Shown here one piece after another: positions 25,713-36,127 of a stretch of 64,000 nucleotides of DNA; the stretch's first letter is position 1; the number at the start of each line of letters is the position of its first letter. Source of the DNA: Paenibacillus woosongensis. Its GTDB lineage: Bacteria > Bacillota > Bacilli > Paenibacillales > Paenibacillaceae. The stretch covers positions 2,976,001-3,040,000 of the forward strand of contig NZ_CP126084.1 of assembly GCF_030122845.1 (NCBI RefSeq), given 5' to 3'. Made by a program: the position numbers and the translations under genes. A model generated the notes under the pieces. The model was not told the DNA's origin and searched no databases. It saw nothing but the letters and a program-made list of their open reading frames with translations.

Positions 25713-28044
25713 GAATTGTCCTCCAAATCATCTCCGGCGTCAGGGGCAGCTGATGAAGCTCTACGCCAGCAGCTGCTGACAAGCTGTTCGCCAATGCTGC
25801 AGGCATGCCAATCAAGCCATGCTCACCGATTCCGCGCAATCCATAGGGCGCTTCCAGATGAGGCGTCTCGACGAAATCCACGATATACTCGGGCTGTTCT
25901 CCATAGCGAATGAGCTTGTAAGTTCGGAACTGGCGATTCAAGATGGACCCGTTTGGGTTGAAGCGAAATGCCTCCCGGCTGGCAAGGCTTAACCCCATAC
26001 TCATGCCGCCCGTAACCTGAGCACGGGCAAAACCCGGGTTGATGACCCGGCCGGCATCGATGACCGTTGCTGCTTTAACGATCCTGTAAGTGTAATCCCT
26101 TGTATTCAACTCTACTTCAACGGCCTGTGCGCCTACCGTCCACTCTGGTCCAGGATTCCCTCTGCCGGTCATAGGGTCTAATAAGGTCAGATTACGCATC
26201 GCGTAGCTTCCGCGTCCGATAACCTGGCTTCCGATCGTGTTCCCGTTCGGGAAGGTGTATCCGTTGGCAATTTGTCCGATGGCTATACCCCTCTCGGGAC
26301 AGGATCGAATGAAGACTCTGCCCCCGCCGACATCCAGGTCTGCGGGTGAACATTGAAGTACAATAGAAGCCAAATTTTTTAACTGCATGATTGCATCGTC
26401 AGCGGCCTGCAAAATCGCATTCCCCACCAAAAAGGTGCTCCGGCTAGCGACCGTCTTCCATAGCTCGGGGTCTTTATCGGTGTTTATGTCCATAGAAATA
26501 TGTATCATCCGATCATCCATGCGGAATCGTTCCGCCAATATTTGCGTAAGAGCCGTCCTGGTGCCTTGACCGATTTCCACAGCACCGCATAGCAGATGAA
26601 TGCTTCCGTCCGCGCTAAATTTGATCATAGCCCCCGCCCCGGCATGGGTTGGCGTATTTGAATTTTTCCAGAAGCAGCATATCCCTTTCGCCCTGATGAG
26701 GTGGCCGTTTACTTCAATTTTAGGGCGGTCGTCCCAATGGATCAGCGTTTTCAATTTGGCAATGCACGCTGGTAAATCGCCGATATTGCTTCTATCCAGC
26801 AGGGTTTGCGTCGGGGTTGTATCTCCCGGTCCGATGGCATTCATATAACGAAGCTCTAGAGGATCCATATTTAATCGATCCGCCATCATATCCATAGCCC
26901 TCTCCATAGCGAACGTCAGCTCCGGATGTCCGAAGCCGCGAAAGGAAGTGGAATAGGGATGATTCGTATACATGCATAAGGAATCGCACTGGACGTTATC
27001 GATACGGTAAGGCCCTGTGCAATCGGTGGCTCCGGCACGGCTCATAATCGGCCCCCGGTCCGAATAGGCCCCGCCGTCAAACAGATGCAGAATTTCTACG
27101 GCCGTTATTTTCCCTTCCCGGGTGCAGCCAAGTTGGATTGTCGATTCCAATCCGATATGAACCGGGGAGGAGACCATATCCAGCTCCCTGGAATTTGCCA
27201 TTTTGACAGCTCTTCCGCCAACGGCAAGCGAAGCCAAATAAGCGAGATATTCTAACTGAACTGCCGATTTGCCGCCATAGCTTCCTCCTACCAGCGGAGT
27301 GTGAACGGTGACTTCGTGAAGCGGAATATGAAAGTAGCGGCTAATATCCTTTTGGATCACATAAGGGGATTGCGAAGCGGAATGGATGCTGACTTTGCCG
27401 CCGGGCTTAATTTCTGCTATACTGCATCGCACTTCCATCGCGGCATGATCCGATTGAGGCAATCGGACCTGAACCGTAACGATATGATCACTATTCCTCC
27501 AACCTTCCTCCATATTCCCTTTGCGGATTCTTGTCCGGTTCGCAATATTCGTGCCCGGCTCCGGGTAGACCTGTTCGCTTCTTTCATATGTGGCCAGATG
27601 CTCATGAAGGAGCGGTGCGCCGATCTGCAAAGCTTCGCTTGGACTAAAGACAGCAGGCAAAACCTCATAATCCACTTGAATTTGAAGCGCAGCCATCTCG
27701 GCAGTGTACTCTTCTTCCGCGACCACCAGACCAACAGGCTCGCCAAAATATCTTACTTTGTCCATTGCGAGAGGCGGCCTGTCTGCCAAAGGGGACCCGG
27801 TCAATACCGGGTAATATTCACCGGTTATGACGGCTTTTACACCTGGTATCCTCCAGGCTTTCGACGTATCTATCGATTTAATTTTCGCGTGGGCATGGGG
27901 GCTAACGGCTATTTTGGCATGCAAAAGCCCCGGTCTCGAAAAATCATTAACATAGCGGGCTGCCCCGGTAATCTTCTCGCCTGTTTCCCTTCTGGGAACG
28001 CTTGTTCCAAACGAATGCCCGATCTTCGCCCCCTCCTTTTGCAA
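25699..28044 (-). CDS. pucD: xanthine dehydrogenase molybdopterin-binding subunit (PucD)
   Basis: 781 residues. Motifs of the molybdenum hydroxylase large subunit in order: TGAARYVNDF, YFGEPVGLVVAEE, GGSYGGKSAVQLEYLAYLAS, SFRGFGHPE, VEIGQGTRTALTQI and, at the end, RGIGEHGLIG with the likely catalytic Glu. It binds the purine and hydroxylates it. The frame begins with TTG at 28044 preceded by AGGAAG; a much stronger site, AAAGGAGGGG, lies inside codons 3-6 and points to an ATC codon at residue 8, so the true start is uncertain. First gene of the puc operon; substrate specificity is inferred from the gene set. Confidence 0.85.
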   Translation of the reverse strand: MQKEGAKIGHSFGTSVPRRETGEKITGAARYVNDFSRPGLLHAKIAVSPHAHAKIKSIDTSKAWRIPGVKAVITGEYYPVLTGSPLADRPPLAMDKVRYFGEPVGLVVAEEEYTAEMAALQIQVDYEVLPAVFSPSEALQIGAPLLHEHLATYERSEQVYPEPGTNIANRTRIRKGNMEEGWRNSDHIVTVQVRLPQSDHAAMEVRCSIAEIKPGGKVSIHSASQSPYVIQKDISRYFHIPLHEVTVHTPLVGGSYGGKSAVQLEYLAYLASLAVGGRAVKMANSRELDMVSSPVHIGLESTIQLGCTREGKITAVEILHLFDGGAYSDRGPIMSRAGATDCTGPYRIDNVQCDSLCMYTNHPYSTSFRGFGHPELTFAMERAMDMMADRLNMDPLELRYMNAIGPGDTTPTQTLLDRSNIGDLPACIAKLKTLIHWDDRPKIEVNGHLIRAKGICCFWKNSNTPTHAGAGAMIKFSADGSIHLLCGAVEIGQGTRTALTQILAERFRMDDRMIHISMDINTDKDPELWKTVASRSTFLVGNAILQAADDAIMQLKNLASIVLQCSPADLDVGGGRVFIRSCPERGIAIGQIANGYTFPNGNTIGSQVIGRGSYAMRNLTLLDPMTGRGNPGPEWTVGAQAVEVELNTRDYTYRIVKAATVIDAGRVINPGFARAQVTGGMSMGLSLASREAFRFNPNGSILNRQFRTYKLIRYGEQPEYIVDFVETPHLEAPYGLRGIGEHGLIGMPAALANSLSAAAGVELHQLPLTPEMIWRTIHDSV

Positions 28045-28211
28045 ATCAATCTTCCTAATGTATATGTACAGTTACGCTTATTATTGTTATATAAGTTTAC
28101 ATAGCGGAACAAATGCTCAGGTATCGCTGTCGAATCACCTCATTGATGCAACCTAAGGTTCTCTTCTTGCGTAACATAATTATTACAGGCTCAGAAAGAG
28201 AGAGATATCTC

Positions 28212-28928
28212 ATGAACAATTCGGTTTCACTCAGACGAATAAAGGTCTCCACCCTGTTAGCGATCGCTGGCATCCTGCTCTTTTTCATGTTAGTCGTTCC
28301 TTTTTTCCATTCCTATTTCAGCCAATCCGTGTTCTATTTCGAGCAGTATAAGTATAAACAAGCCCACGAGCAAGATCATGTTACCGAATATCGGAGCTTG
28401 TCCGGGCCCCTAATCAAAGTACATAAGGAAGGCAGTAATCGTAAAGTCACTATCAATAATGAAGAGTATGCCATTCGTAAGCTAGGGGATCCGTTTAATA
28501 TCAAGTATGAAGTGGCTTATCCAAACGGGAAGCTGTTCGAGGTCAATGACTACAGCGGTCTTCTTGTGAGTTATGATGAGAATGGAGACTGGTTTGTTCA
28601 AATCACCGCCTTTGACTCCAACGGACAAAAAATTTTGCCAAAAGGCGAAGTTGAACTCCTTAATCCCAGCGGGCTTGTCACCGCTGCTTATTCGGAATAC
28701 CACGAGAAGCAAGGCGAGCCGGTCTTCTTTGTTTTTTCCATCCTCTTGTTGATTTACGGATGGTGCGGATATCGATATGAGAAGTTTCAGAACTTCCTTT
28801 TCAAAATGTCGTTCTACTGGCTTTGGGTCAAAGAGGCTGAACCAAGTGATTTCCATTATTTCATGTGTAAAGTGGGCGGAATAGCGGCAATGATCCTGTC
28901 CGTCGTCTCATTCTTTAAATCCCTATAA
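28212..28928 (+). CDS. unknown membrane protein with extracytoplasmic middle domain
   Basis: 238 residues. Hydrophobic segments near residues 14-36 (LLAIAGILLFFMLVVPFF), about 170-190 (FFVFSILLLIYGWCGY) and at the C-terminus; the 100 or so residues between the first two are polar and probably outside the cell. I choose ATG 28212 with GAGAGAGA before it; the frame is open to 28113. Divergent from the puc operon and alone in its unit. I do not recognise the family. Confidence 0.65.
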   Translation: MNNSVSLRRIKVSTLLAIAGILLFFMLVVPFFHSYFSQSVFYFEQYKYKQAHEQDHVTEYRSLSGPLIKVHKEGSNRKVTINNEEYAIRKLGDPFNIKYEVAYPNGKLFEVNDYSGLLVSYDENGDWFVQITAFDSNGQKILPKGEVELLNPSGLVTAAYSEYHEKQGEPVFFVFSILLLIYGWCGYRYEKFQNFLFKMSFYWLWVKEAEPSDFHYFMCKVGGIAAMILSVVSFFKSL

Positions 28929-28932
28929 CAAT

Positions 28933-28955
28933 AGCCGGGTCAATTCGACCCGGCT
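28933..28955 (+). terminator. hairpin terminator of the membrane protein gene
   Basis: Nine-bp GC-rich stem AGCCGGGTC/GACCCGGCT with a five-base loop, followed by GCTCATTTTC, just after the stop codon. Confidence 0.65.
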
Positions 28956-29130
28956 GCTCATTTTCATCTGCATCTGCTCAAAATGCGATTACCATAATCG
29001 GAGAACGCTTCTCCTTCATCCATTGCGCCAAAATATCGGATTCATCAGATACGCCCCCTTCTCGGAAACAGCCAAATGGCCAAGCCGGCTGCAGCCAAAG
29101 CGAAAGTGCCCAGCTTGATCAGCGGTAGGG

Positions 29131-29712
29131 TCAGGCTTGAATTTCCCGGCCAATTTGGGCGCGTTCTTCCTGCCGGGCCAGTTCCTCATCGGAAGCGACG
29201 CGCCGCTTCATTTTGCGGTATTCGCTTAGCAAGGCTTCGTTTCGCGCCTCCGCCTCCTCTCCCCGCTTCCAGCTCATGCGAAAGACAATCAGCCCCGCCG
29301 CAAGCATGACCGCATACAAAGCAAGATAGACGGGAGGCAAAGATGGATATTGTGCCACTGCAGGAGCCATGGCGCTTAGAACAGTTACAACGCCTGCGAA
29401 CCAGGCATGTGCCTGCGGCAGTCTGAAAACAGCCTTCCCTGCCAGCAGGGTGAACACTAGGATCGTGTAAGGATTTGCTGTGCCTGAAGACTCTGGCCAT
29501 AACACGACACTTGCTGCAATTGATGCTGCGCTCAGATTGATCGTCAGCAGGAGCGGTTTCGCCCGCAGAAGCGGAGAAATAAAATAAGCCGCAAAGAAAA
29601 TGGCGCTGCCCATCAATCTTGGAGCGAGCATCGCCGCATTCGAAGCTGCTTCCATAAGGGTGGAAACCCATGCCGCGCCTAACAAAGCCAACCAAATCCA
29701 ATATGTACGCAT
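29131..29712 (-). pseudogene. truncated sensor histidine kinase (NarL/DesK class), membrane part only
   Basis: 193 residues: five to six hydrophobic segments, then a coiled stretch with EYRKMKRRVASDEELARQEE and finally ERAQIGREI, which in HisKA_3 kinases directly precedes the phosphorylated HDSVGH. The next codons read QA and stop, so the His box, dimerisation helix and ATPase domain are lost. Sequence after the stop (29040-29130) carries short unrelated open stretches, including a single hydrophobic helix, so a deletion joined two genes here. No response regulator gene is nearby. Signalling by this product is not expected. Confidence 0.8.
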
Positions 29713-29807
29713 TAACTGCTCCTAATTCAAGTGATAATTAATTTAAGTTTAGCATACCGGCCTTCGAAAACAGAAGATGAAATCTAAACGAAGCACAGCA
29801 AAAAAAA

Positions 29808-29825
29808 GGGCTTGCCATCAAGCCC
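29808..29825 (-). terminator. intrinsic terminator of selO
   Basis: GGGCTTG/CAAGCCC stem with a four-base loop; on the minus strand it is followed by eight T residues. Lies 55 bases after the SelO stop. Confidence 0.8.
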
Positions 29826-29879
29826 CTTTCTGCCGCTATTCGCTTCACTACCTGAGTCTTGAACAATCTATAATTGTTC

Positions 29880-31370
29880 TCACGTGCCGCAGTAGGTTCG
29901 ATACGGGCGCTGTGATGGCTCCGGCAGCTTACAATATTCCGCCTGCTCTTCCGTATGCGCAAAAGGATCCGCGAGTGCGCCGAGCAGCCGCTCCATCACA
30001 CTGTAATCTCCGTCCTTCTCTGCGGCTTCAAGCGCCTCTTCCACCCGATGATTACGCGGGATGACCGCAGGATTGCTGCTGCGCATAAGCTGCTGCGAAG
30101 CTTCCTGCGTTTCCTCCTGCCTCCCTAGTCGTTCCCTCCACTGCTGAAGCCATGGCTCGAATGCCTCGTCCTCAGCCAAGGATATGTCCTGCCACCGCTC
30201 AAAGGTTAATGCAAGGAACGTATTCGTGTAGTCTGCGCGGTGTTTGTGCATCAGCTTAAGAAGCTCTTTAATGAGCGTTTCATCCTCCGGCTCCGCGTTG
30301 TACAGCCCGAGCTTCGCCCGCATCCCTGCCAGCCAGTAGCCGTGAAACTGTTCGGTGAATCCGGCAATGGCCTCTTCCGCCAGCTTAAGCGCCTGCTCCT
30401 CGTCTTCATGCAGCAGCGGGAGCAGGGCTTCGGCAAATCTCGCCAGGTTCCATGCGCCGATATAGGGCTGATTTCCGTAGGCATAGCGGCCCTGACTGTC
30501 GATAGAGCTGAAGACGGTCGCCGGATCATACGCATCCATGAAGGCGCATGGCCCATAGTCAATCGTCTCTCCGCTGATCGTCATGTTGTCGGTATTCATC
30601 ACCCCGTGAATGAAACCAACCAGCTGCCACTTCGCGATCAGTTCAGCCTGGCGGCGAATAACCTGCCGAAGCAGAGCCAGATAGCGATTCCCGCCTGCCG
30701 CCGTATCCTCTTCTGCTTCGGGATAATGCCTCTCTAACGCATAATCAGCCAGCGCATGCAGCTCCTCGCCCACTCCCCGCTGCGCGGCATATTGAAACGT
30801 GCCGACGCGCAAATGACTGGACGCGATGCGGGTCAATATCGCGCCGGTCTGCTCCGACTCGCGCATGACGGTCTGTCCCGTCGTTACCACCGCGAGGCTG
30901 CGTGTCGTCGGGATGCCAAGCGCATGCATCGCTTCGCTGATAATATACTCGCGCAGCATGGGGCCGAGCACCGCGCGGCCGTCTCCGCCGCGGGAATATG
31001 GCGTCCGGCCCGAGCCTTTCAGCTGAATATCCACCCGCCGCCCTTGCGGCGTGATCTGTTCGCCGATCAGCACAGCCCGGCCGTCGCCCAGCATCGTGAA
31101 ATAGCCGAATTGATGCCCGGCATAAGCCTGAGCGAGCGGCAAAGCTCCTTCGGGTATCTCATTGCCGGCGAACACGGCCGCGCCTTCGCTGCCTTGCAGC
31201 AATTGGGCATTCAACCCAAGTGATGCCGCAAGCGGTTCGTTAAACACGGCCAGTTTAGGTTTGCGCACGGGCACCGGTTTTTGCAAGGTATAAAATATTT
31301 CAGGAAGCCGAGCGTAGCTGTTATCCAATTTCCATCCTGCTTCTGCAATTGTTGTTTTATTCTCTGTCAT
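29880..31370 (-). CDS. selO: protein adenylyltransferase SelO (YdiU family)
   Basis: 496 residues. Pseudokinase-fold family that transfers AMP from ATP to Ser, Thr or Tyr of proteins in redox stress. Seen here: [80 protein letters not shown]. The C-terminus lacks the redox-active Cys pair region of longer homologues, but a Cys is present in the last few residues (TYCGT). I choose ATG 31370 (MTENKTT) with GTGGAG before it over the earlier in-frame start at 31388. Single-gene unit. Confidence 0.9.
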   Translation of the reverse strand: MTENKTTIAEAGWKLDNSYARLPEIFYTLQKPVPVRKPKLAVFNEPLAASLGLNAQLLQGSEGAAVFAGNEIPEGALPLAQAYAGHQFGYFTMLGDGRAVLIGEQITPQGRRVDIQLKGSGRTPYSRGGDGRAVLGPMLREYIISEAMHALGIPTTRSLAVVTTGQTVMRESEQTGAILTRIASSHLRVGTFQYAAQRGVGEELHALADYALERHYPEAEEDTAAGGNRYLALLRQVIRRQAELIAKWQLVGFIHGVMNTDNMTISGETIDYGPCAFMDAYDPATVFSSIDSQGRYAYGNQPYIGAWNLARFAEALLPLLHEDEEQALKLAEEAIAGFTEQFHGYWLAGMRAKLGLYNAEPEDETLIKELLKLMHKHRADYTNTFLALTFERWQDISLAEDEAFEPWLQQWRERLGRQEETQEASQQLMRSSNPAVIPRNHRVEEALEAAEKDGDYSVMERLLGALADPFAHTEEQAEYCKLPEPSQRPYRTYCGT

Positions 31371-31587
31371 CGTATCTCCACTTTTCACGTTAGTTGTTGT
31401 ATTCTAGCCGCTCCGGATAAGAAGGATTACCCGTATAGTATGCTCTGTAAATCCTTGCTTCATTATTTATATCTTACTTTAAGAGCATCCAAAAGAACAC
31501 GATATTCCGCATCTTCTGTTGAAATATCCTACTACATTATCGTCCAGCAATTACCAAACTGTTATATTATCGACCGAAATAAAAACA

Positions 31588-31601
31588 AGCCCTTGCGGGC
31601 T
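31588..31601 (-). terminator. short terminator of the glycosyltransferase gene
   Basis: AGCCC/GGGCT stem with a four-base loop followed on the minus strand by TGTTTTTATTT, just after the stop codon. Confidence 0.6.
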
Positions 31602-31603
31602 GG

Positions 31604-32767
31604 TTAATTCTGCTCAGTCACTGAATTCAACAACTGCTCTCGCCGTATCTGAGCAGAAAAGTACCGCTGAATCACATCCGCGCCCCGCTGGCTTCCCCCG
31701 CCATGATGCAGGATCGACTGCATGGAGCGTACGCTTTCGCGAATTGCGGAATCCGCGAGAATCTCCTCGGCCTTCGCGAGAAGCAGGTCTGGCGTAATCG
31801 TTTGTAATTCCAGCTTTCTGCCTAGGTCCAGCTCCTCGGCCCGGGCGGCTACAAGCGGTTGATCGGAGCTTTGCGGCACCATCAGAAGGGGAACGCCATA
31901 CCACAGCGACTCCATCACCGAGTTCATACCGCCATGAGAGATAAACAGATCGGCATGCTGCAGCACTTTTAATTGAGGGACAAATGGATAGACGAGAAAA
32001 TTATCAGGAACCTGCTGTGGCCGCGTCTGGGAGACCATAACTACTTTCCAGCGGCTGCCCGCAAAAGCTTCCATGCAAAGTTCATAAAATTGAGGATTAT
32101 TAATAATGCTGCCAAGCGAAATATAGATCGTGGGATGCCCGGCAATCTCTTCGAGCGGAAAGTCCTGATCCGCCGCCTCCCTGTCGACGATAGTCGGGCC
32201 GATAAATTCAAACCCTTCTCCTAAATACGCCGAGTCCGGCTGGAACTTCCTTGGAATCGGAGCGAGCATTAGCGGCTCCCGCTTCAGGAACATATTCGTG
32301 ATGATTTCCGGGATATCTCCGTCAAACAACCGGGAAAAATAGTCGAATACCGGAGAGTCGGCCGTAACGGCAATCCCTGAGAAGAACAGCGCTCGCGGCA
32401 GTTCAAGCCGCTCCGCCGCTGCGCGTCCCCACAGACACATCGGATCGCATACGACGCCGTCAGCCTGCTCCTGCTGCACCTGCTCCAGCAGCTCGGAAGC
32501 TAACGCTACATGCCGGTTCAGATTATCTACATAAAAATCCGCATTTCGAAGTGAAGCCGCCAAAGGCTTCTTATCCAGTTCCTCCATGAAGAAGCCGAAT
32601 TCCCGGCCAACGAGGCGAAGCTCGGCACCAATGCCCTCCAATTTTCCCGCAAACTCCTCTGTGGTGTAATACACGATCTGCTCCCCGCGGCGAACGAGCT
32701 CCTCCGCTACAGATAATGTAGGATTAATGTGGCCATGATACGGCAGCATGAAGAACAACAGCTTCAT
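31604..32767 (-). CDS. macrolide-type UDP-glycosyltransferase (YjiC/MGT family)
   Basis: 387 residues, GT-B fold family 1. N-terminal acceptor domain begins LLFFMLPYHGHINPTLSVAEEL; C-terminal donor domain shows IYISLGSIINN, and the UDP-sugar signature region QLKVLQHADLFISHGGMNSVMESLWYGVPLLMVPQ with the binding His-Gly-Gly. Enzymes of this group glycosylate flavonoids, macrolides and other small molecules and often confer resistance or modify natural products. Precise acceptor cannot be read. It is a single gene with GGAGAGGAGAAGG before ATG 32767. Confidence 0.85.
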   Translation of the reverse strand: MKLLFFMLPYHGHINPTLSVAEELVRRGEQIVYYTTEEFAGKLEGIGAELRLVGREFGFFMEELDKKPLAASLRNADFYVDNLNRHVALASELLEQVQQEQADGVVCDPMCLWGRAAAERLELPRALFFSGIAVTADSPVFDYFSRLFDGDIPEIITNMFLKREPLMLAPIPRKFQPDSAYLGEGFEFIGPTIVDREAADQDFPLEEIAGHPTIYISLGSIINNPQFYELCMEAFAGSRWKVVMVSQTRPQQVPDNFLVYPFVPQLKVLQHADLFISHGGMNSVMESLWYGVPLLMVPQSSDQPLVAARAEELDLGRKLELQTITPDLLLAKAEEILADSAIRESVRSMQSILHHGGGSQRGADVIQRYFSAQIRREQLLNSVTEQN

Positions 32768-32881
32768 TCCTGATCCTTCTCCTCTCCAAATTAGCTTTTA
32801 TCTTTATAAACCAATGGTATGCAGTAAATGTTGTATTTTTCATGTTTATTTTCCTCATTTTGGTTTTTTACACAATAAAAG

Positions 32882-32915
32882 ACCCTCACAGCCTTATGAA
32901 CAAGCTGCAAGGGTT
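32882..32915 (-). terminator. intrinsic terminator of the MFS gene
   Basis: Arms ACCCTTGCAGC and GCTGTGAGGGT form a stem with one interior mismatch; on the minus strand it is followed by CTTTTATT. Ends nine bases before the MFS stop codon. Confidence 0.65.
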
Positions 32916-32923
32916 GATGAGCT

Positions 32924-34312
32924 TTAAGCATTCGCTTTTCTTTTTCTCAATAAGAGTGAGAGTGGTACGGCAAAAATAAGAACGGCGGTTGCTGCAAGGA
33001 ACGTGTCGTTCGAGCCATAAAGAAAAGCGGCCTGTTTCAAGGCTTCGCCGACTTTCTCTCCGCGGAGCTCCGCAAGATGAGCTCCTGTTCTGACCGCCAG
33101 AATCGAGCTGAATATGGCTATGGCGAGCGCCGCAACGGCTTGGCGCAGCCAGTTCGAGATCGATGTTGCCGAACCGACATGCTCTGCCGGAATATGGCTC
33201 ATGGAAATATTCGTCACCGGAGAAGTTGCGAGGCCTACCCCGATGTAACGCAGAATCATCCAAATCATCACGTATCCGATGGAGGAGTGCATCGTGAGCC
33301 GGCTGAATTCCCAGGAAGCAATGCAGAGCAGCAGGACGCCGGCCAGTACGAACCATACCGGGTCGAATTTACCATACAGCTTGCCCGTAGCCATCGTCAC
33401 CAGAATCATAATGATCGCCCCCGGAAGCATGATTAACCCGCTCGTGAAGGAGGAAGCTCCCTGTGCTTCCTCCAGGAATAAAGGAATGAGAAACACGCTG
33501 GAATAAAGTCCTACCGAAATGAGGCAATTCAATATCGTGCCCATCGCATATTTCGGATATTGAAATACGCGGATGTTCAGCAGCGGCTCCTTCGCGCTCA
33601 GCTCCCTCCAAATGAAGGCGGCAATGCCAGCAAGGCCTGCCAGCAATAAAGCGAGAGACGGAGCGGAGAACCATCCGAGATCGCTTCCTTTGGTAAAATA
33701 CATCAGCAGGGAGACATTTCCAACCACCACGGTGACCAATCCCCAGGCATCCAAGGTTACGCCAGCCGAACCCTTGCGGTCAGGCAGGCAAAGCGCAGCG
33801 CTCAGAATAGCTATGAAGCCTACAGGCACATTCGCATAAAACAGCGCCTCCCACCCCCAAGCATTGGTGATTAAACCACCCAAAGTTGGTCCAATGGCCG
33901 GAGCGACCATAACGGATACCGTCCAGAGGCTGATCGCCATCGACTGCTTTTCCTTCGATACGGATTGATAAATAATCGTCATCGTGGAAATTTGAATCAT
34001 TCCTGCGCAGAGGCCTTGGATCACCCGGAATGCGATCAGCGATCCGATATTCCAAGAGAGGCCGCATAGCGTGGAAGAAATCGTCAAACCGATCAATGAT
34101 GCGAGGTACAGTTTTTTGTAACCTGCCTTGGCCCCCAGAAAGCCAACCACAGGGGCAATCGTACCGATCGCCAGCATAAAACCCGTGACAATCCATTGCA
34201 CGGAATTAATATTCGTATGCAAATCCTTCATGATCGAAGGAAGGGCAATGTTCACGGTGCCCTAATTCACGAAGGCCAGAAAGTTCCCTAAAAATACGGC
34301 CCCTTTGAACAT
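32924..34312 (-). pseudogene. DHA2-family MFS multidrug exporter interrupted by an early amber codon
   Basis: A full-length reading would begin at ATG 34312 with MFKGAVFLGNFLAFVN, then TAG at 34262-34264, then GTVNIALPSIMKDL and 440 residues of a 14-helix DHA2 exporter (VQWIVTGFMLAIGTIAP, motif C-like VAPAIGPTLGGLI). The stop falls where related proteins usually carry Tyr or Asn in the first membrane helix. A GTG three codons later could restart at 34255 but has no good ribosome binding site and would drop most of helix 1. I therefore call it interrupted; a sequencing error is the alternative. Related to the intact exporter at 61852. Confidence 0.65.
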
Positions 34313-34556
34313 TCTTTTTTACAGCTCCAATTCAGAAGTCATTAAGAAGACGGTTGCCGAGGGGCTTGCCATCAGATTGTTATCCGGCTACAGCTTAAAT
34401 GATGATCCCTACGTGGAGAGCGGCCGCATCATCCCTGTGCATTTAAGCGACAATCAAGTTGTCTCCGACCTCTATTTCGGCTGCCTGGTATCCGAGCAGA
34501 ACCCCCGTTATGCCGTCATTCAAAGACTGCTGGATGATTATACGCTCCTCAAATAA
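34305..34556 (+). pseudogene. C-terminal fragment of a LysR-type regulator
   Basis: About 83 residues. VIKKTVAEGLAIRLLSGYSL, a short GRIIPVHL and the closing LLDDYTLL match the last third of LysR substrate-binding domains (KKMVAEGLGIAL-type pattern). The DNA-binding half is absent. The fragment faces away from the interrupted MFS gene and overlaps its first codons, so it probably is what is left of that exporter's divergent regulator. Confidence 0.6.
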
Positions 34557-34634
34557 CCCTGTAAAATCCGTGCAGGAAATGTCGGGAAAGCCATCTCCCA
34601 TAACTGCTAAAGTAAGGATCAAGGAGGTCATCAC

Positions 34635-35519
34635 ATGGATTTGCTTACAAGCATGAATGACGCAATGAAGTACATCGAAGAACATCTGGCCGAAGATATC
34701 GACTTTAAAGAAGTCGCAAAGCGCGCAGCCTGCTCGGAATATCATTTCAAGCGAATGTTTTCCTTCCTTGCAGGCGTACCGTTGTCGGAATACATCCGCC
34801 GGAGACGGCTCACTTCCGCAGCATTCGAGCTTCAAGACGGCGAAGCGAGGGTAATCGATGTGGCGTTGAAATACGGGTACAGCTCACCGGATGCTTTTAC
34901 ACGCGCTTTTCAGAGCCTGCATGGCAACACGCCGTCTGAAGCTAGGCTGAACGGCCATGCTCTCAAAGCTTATCCGCGCATGACCTTCCAACTAACCATT
35001 CAAGGAGGAAGCGAAATGAACTACCGTATAGTAGACAAAGAGGCTTTTAGCATTGTCGGCCTGATGAAACGCGTCCCGATCGTATTCCAAGGTGTCAATC
35101 CGGAAATTGCGTCCATGTGGGAAAGCCTGGATGCTGGGTTGATCGGGCAGCTGAAAGCCCTGTCCAACATGGAGCCAGGCGGCCTGATCAGCGCATCTGT
35201 GAACTTCTCGGAGGGAAGGATGGAGGAAAGAGGAGAACTGGATCATTACATCGGCGTGGCTACAACCCAGACATGTCCGGATCATCTGGCACAGCTAGTA
35301 GTCCCGGCCTCGACATGGGCGGTGTTCGAAGCGGTCGGGCCGTTTCCAGATACGCTTCAGCATGTGTGGGGGCGCATATATTCGGAGTGGTTCCCCTCGT
35401 CAAGCTATGAGCTCGCCCCAGGTCCGGAAATATTGTGGAACGAAAGTAAAGACGTTTCATCGCAGGCGTACAGAAGCGAAATATGGATTCCTGTACTGAA
35501 AAAGCAGCTGCCTAAATAA
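34635..35519 (+). CDS. AraC-family regulator with GyrI-like effector domain
   Basis: 294 residues. Residues 1-110 hold two helix-turn-helix motifs: [20 protein letters not shown] and [20 protein letters not shown]. Residues about 130-290 form a GyrI/SOUL-type small-molecule binding domain, ending [11 protein letters not shown]. This SbmC/Rob-like combination senses lipophilic or drug-like compounds and activates export genes. Good AAGGAGG sits 8 bases before ATG 34635. It lies beside the decayed MFS/LysR pair. Confidence 0.85.
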   Translation: MDLLTSMNDAMKYIEEHLAEDIDFKEVAKRAACSEYHFKRMFSFLAGVPLSEYIRRRRLTSAAFELQDGEARVIDVALKYGYSSPDAFTRAFQSLHGNTPSEARLNGHALKAYPRMTFQLTIQGGSEMNYRIVDKEAFSIVGLMKRVPIVFQGVNPEIASMWESLDAGLIGQLKALSNMEPGGLISASVNFSEGRMEERGELDHYIGVATTQTCPDHLAQLVVPASTWAVFEAVGPFPDTLQHVWGRIYSEWFPSSSYELAPGPEILWNESKDVSSQAYRSEIWIPVLKKQLPK

Positions 35520-35900
35520 TTGTCCATGAAACTACGGCCCCCTTCCCTATTATGTGCAAACAACCGACTCAAAATTTCCAAGCAGTTCGTTAGCCACTCA
35601 ATTCTCGTCAGGGCTCGTTTCTATCCTCTCAATAACACGAGTCATAGGGTGAACCGAAATATATATGTTTGGATCAATAAGCATCTAAGTACTCGTTTCT
35701 AGTAGTTTTAGTTTATCAAATGGATTTATAGTAGTTAGATTCTGCGGCAATGAAAGGAACGTAGATTTAAATGGATTTCATGTTGTTAGAAGAATGAGGA
35801 TGGCCCATATTAGGCTGGATTCTTGATTTTAGGTGCATAGGATCCATCTAATCCCCTAAAGTATGCGTTTAGAGCATAGTTAGATACACGAATTCCATTT

Positions 35901-36050
35901 AGTGTACGGCAGGCTAGTGTAGGAAGCTTTGTGGCCGATAGTTTAGTATCCGACAGGTTAATGCAGCACAGCTTAGTACCCGATAGCTTAGTGTACGACA
36001 GTTTGTGGTACGACAGTTTGGTGTACGACAGTTTGGTGTACGACAGCTAG
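35901..36050 (+). repeat. minisatellite of ten 15-bp units
   Basis: Ten contiguous units in exact 15-bp phase, consensus GTGTACGACAGYTTR. The last four are nearly identical and the first ones degenerate. Read on the plus strand the array encodes VYDSL-like pentapeptides and meets TAG exactly at its end, but no start codon with a ribosome binding site exists, and a stop lies 22 bases before it. Confidence 0.85.
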
Positions 36051-36127
36051 TATTAAGAAGAGCTAATGAACGGGATCCAGACAAGGGAGGCAATGGATTC
36101 AGCCAAAACGGAAAGCATTCAGAAAGA

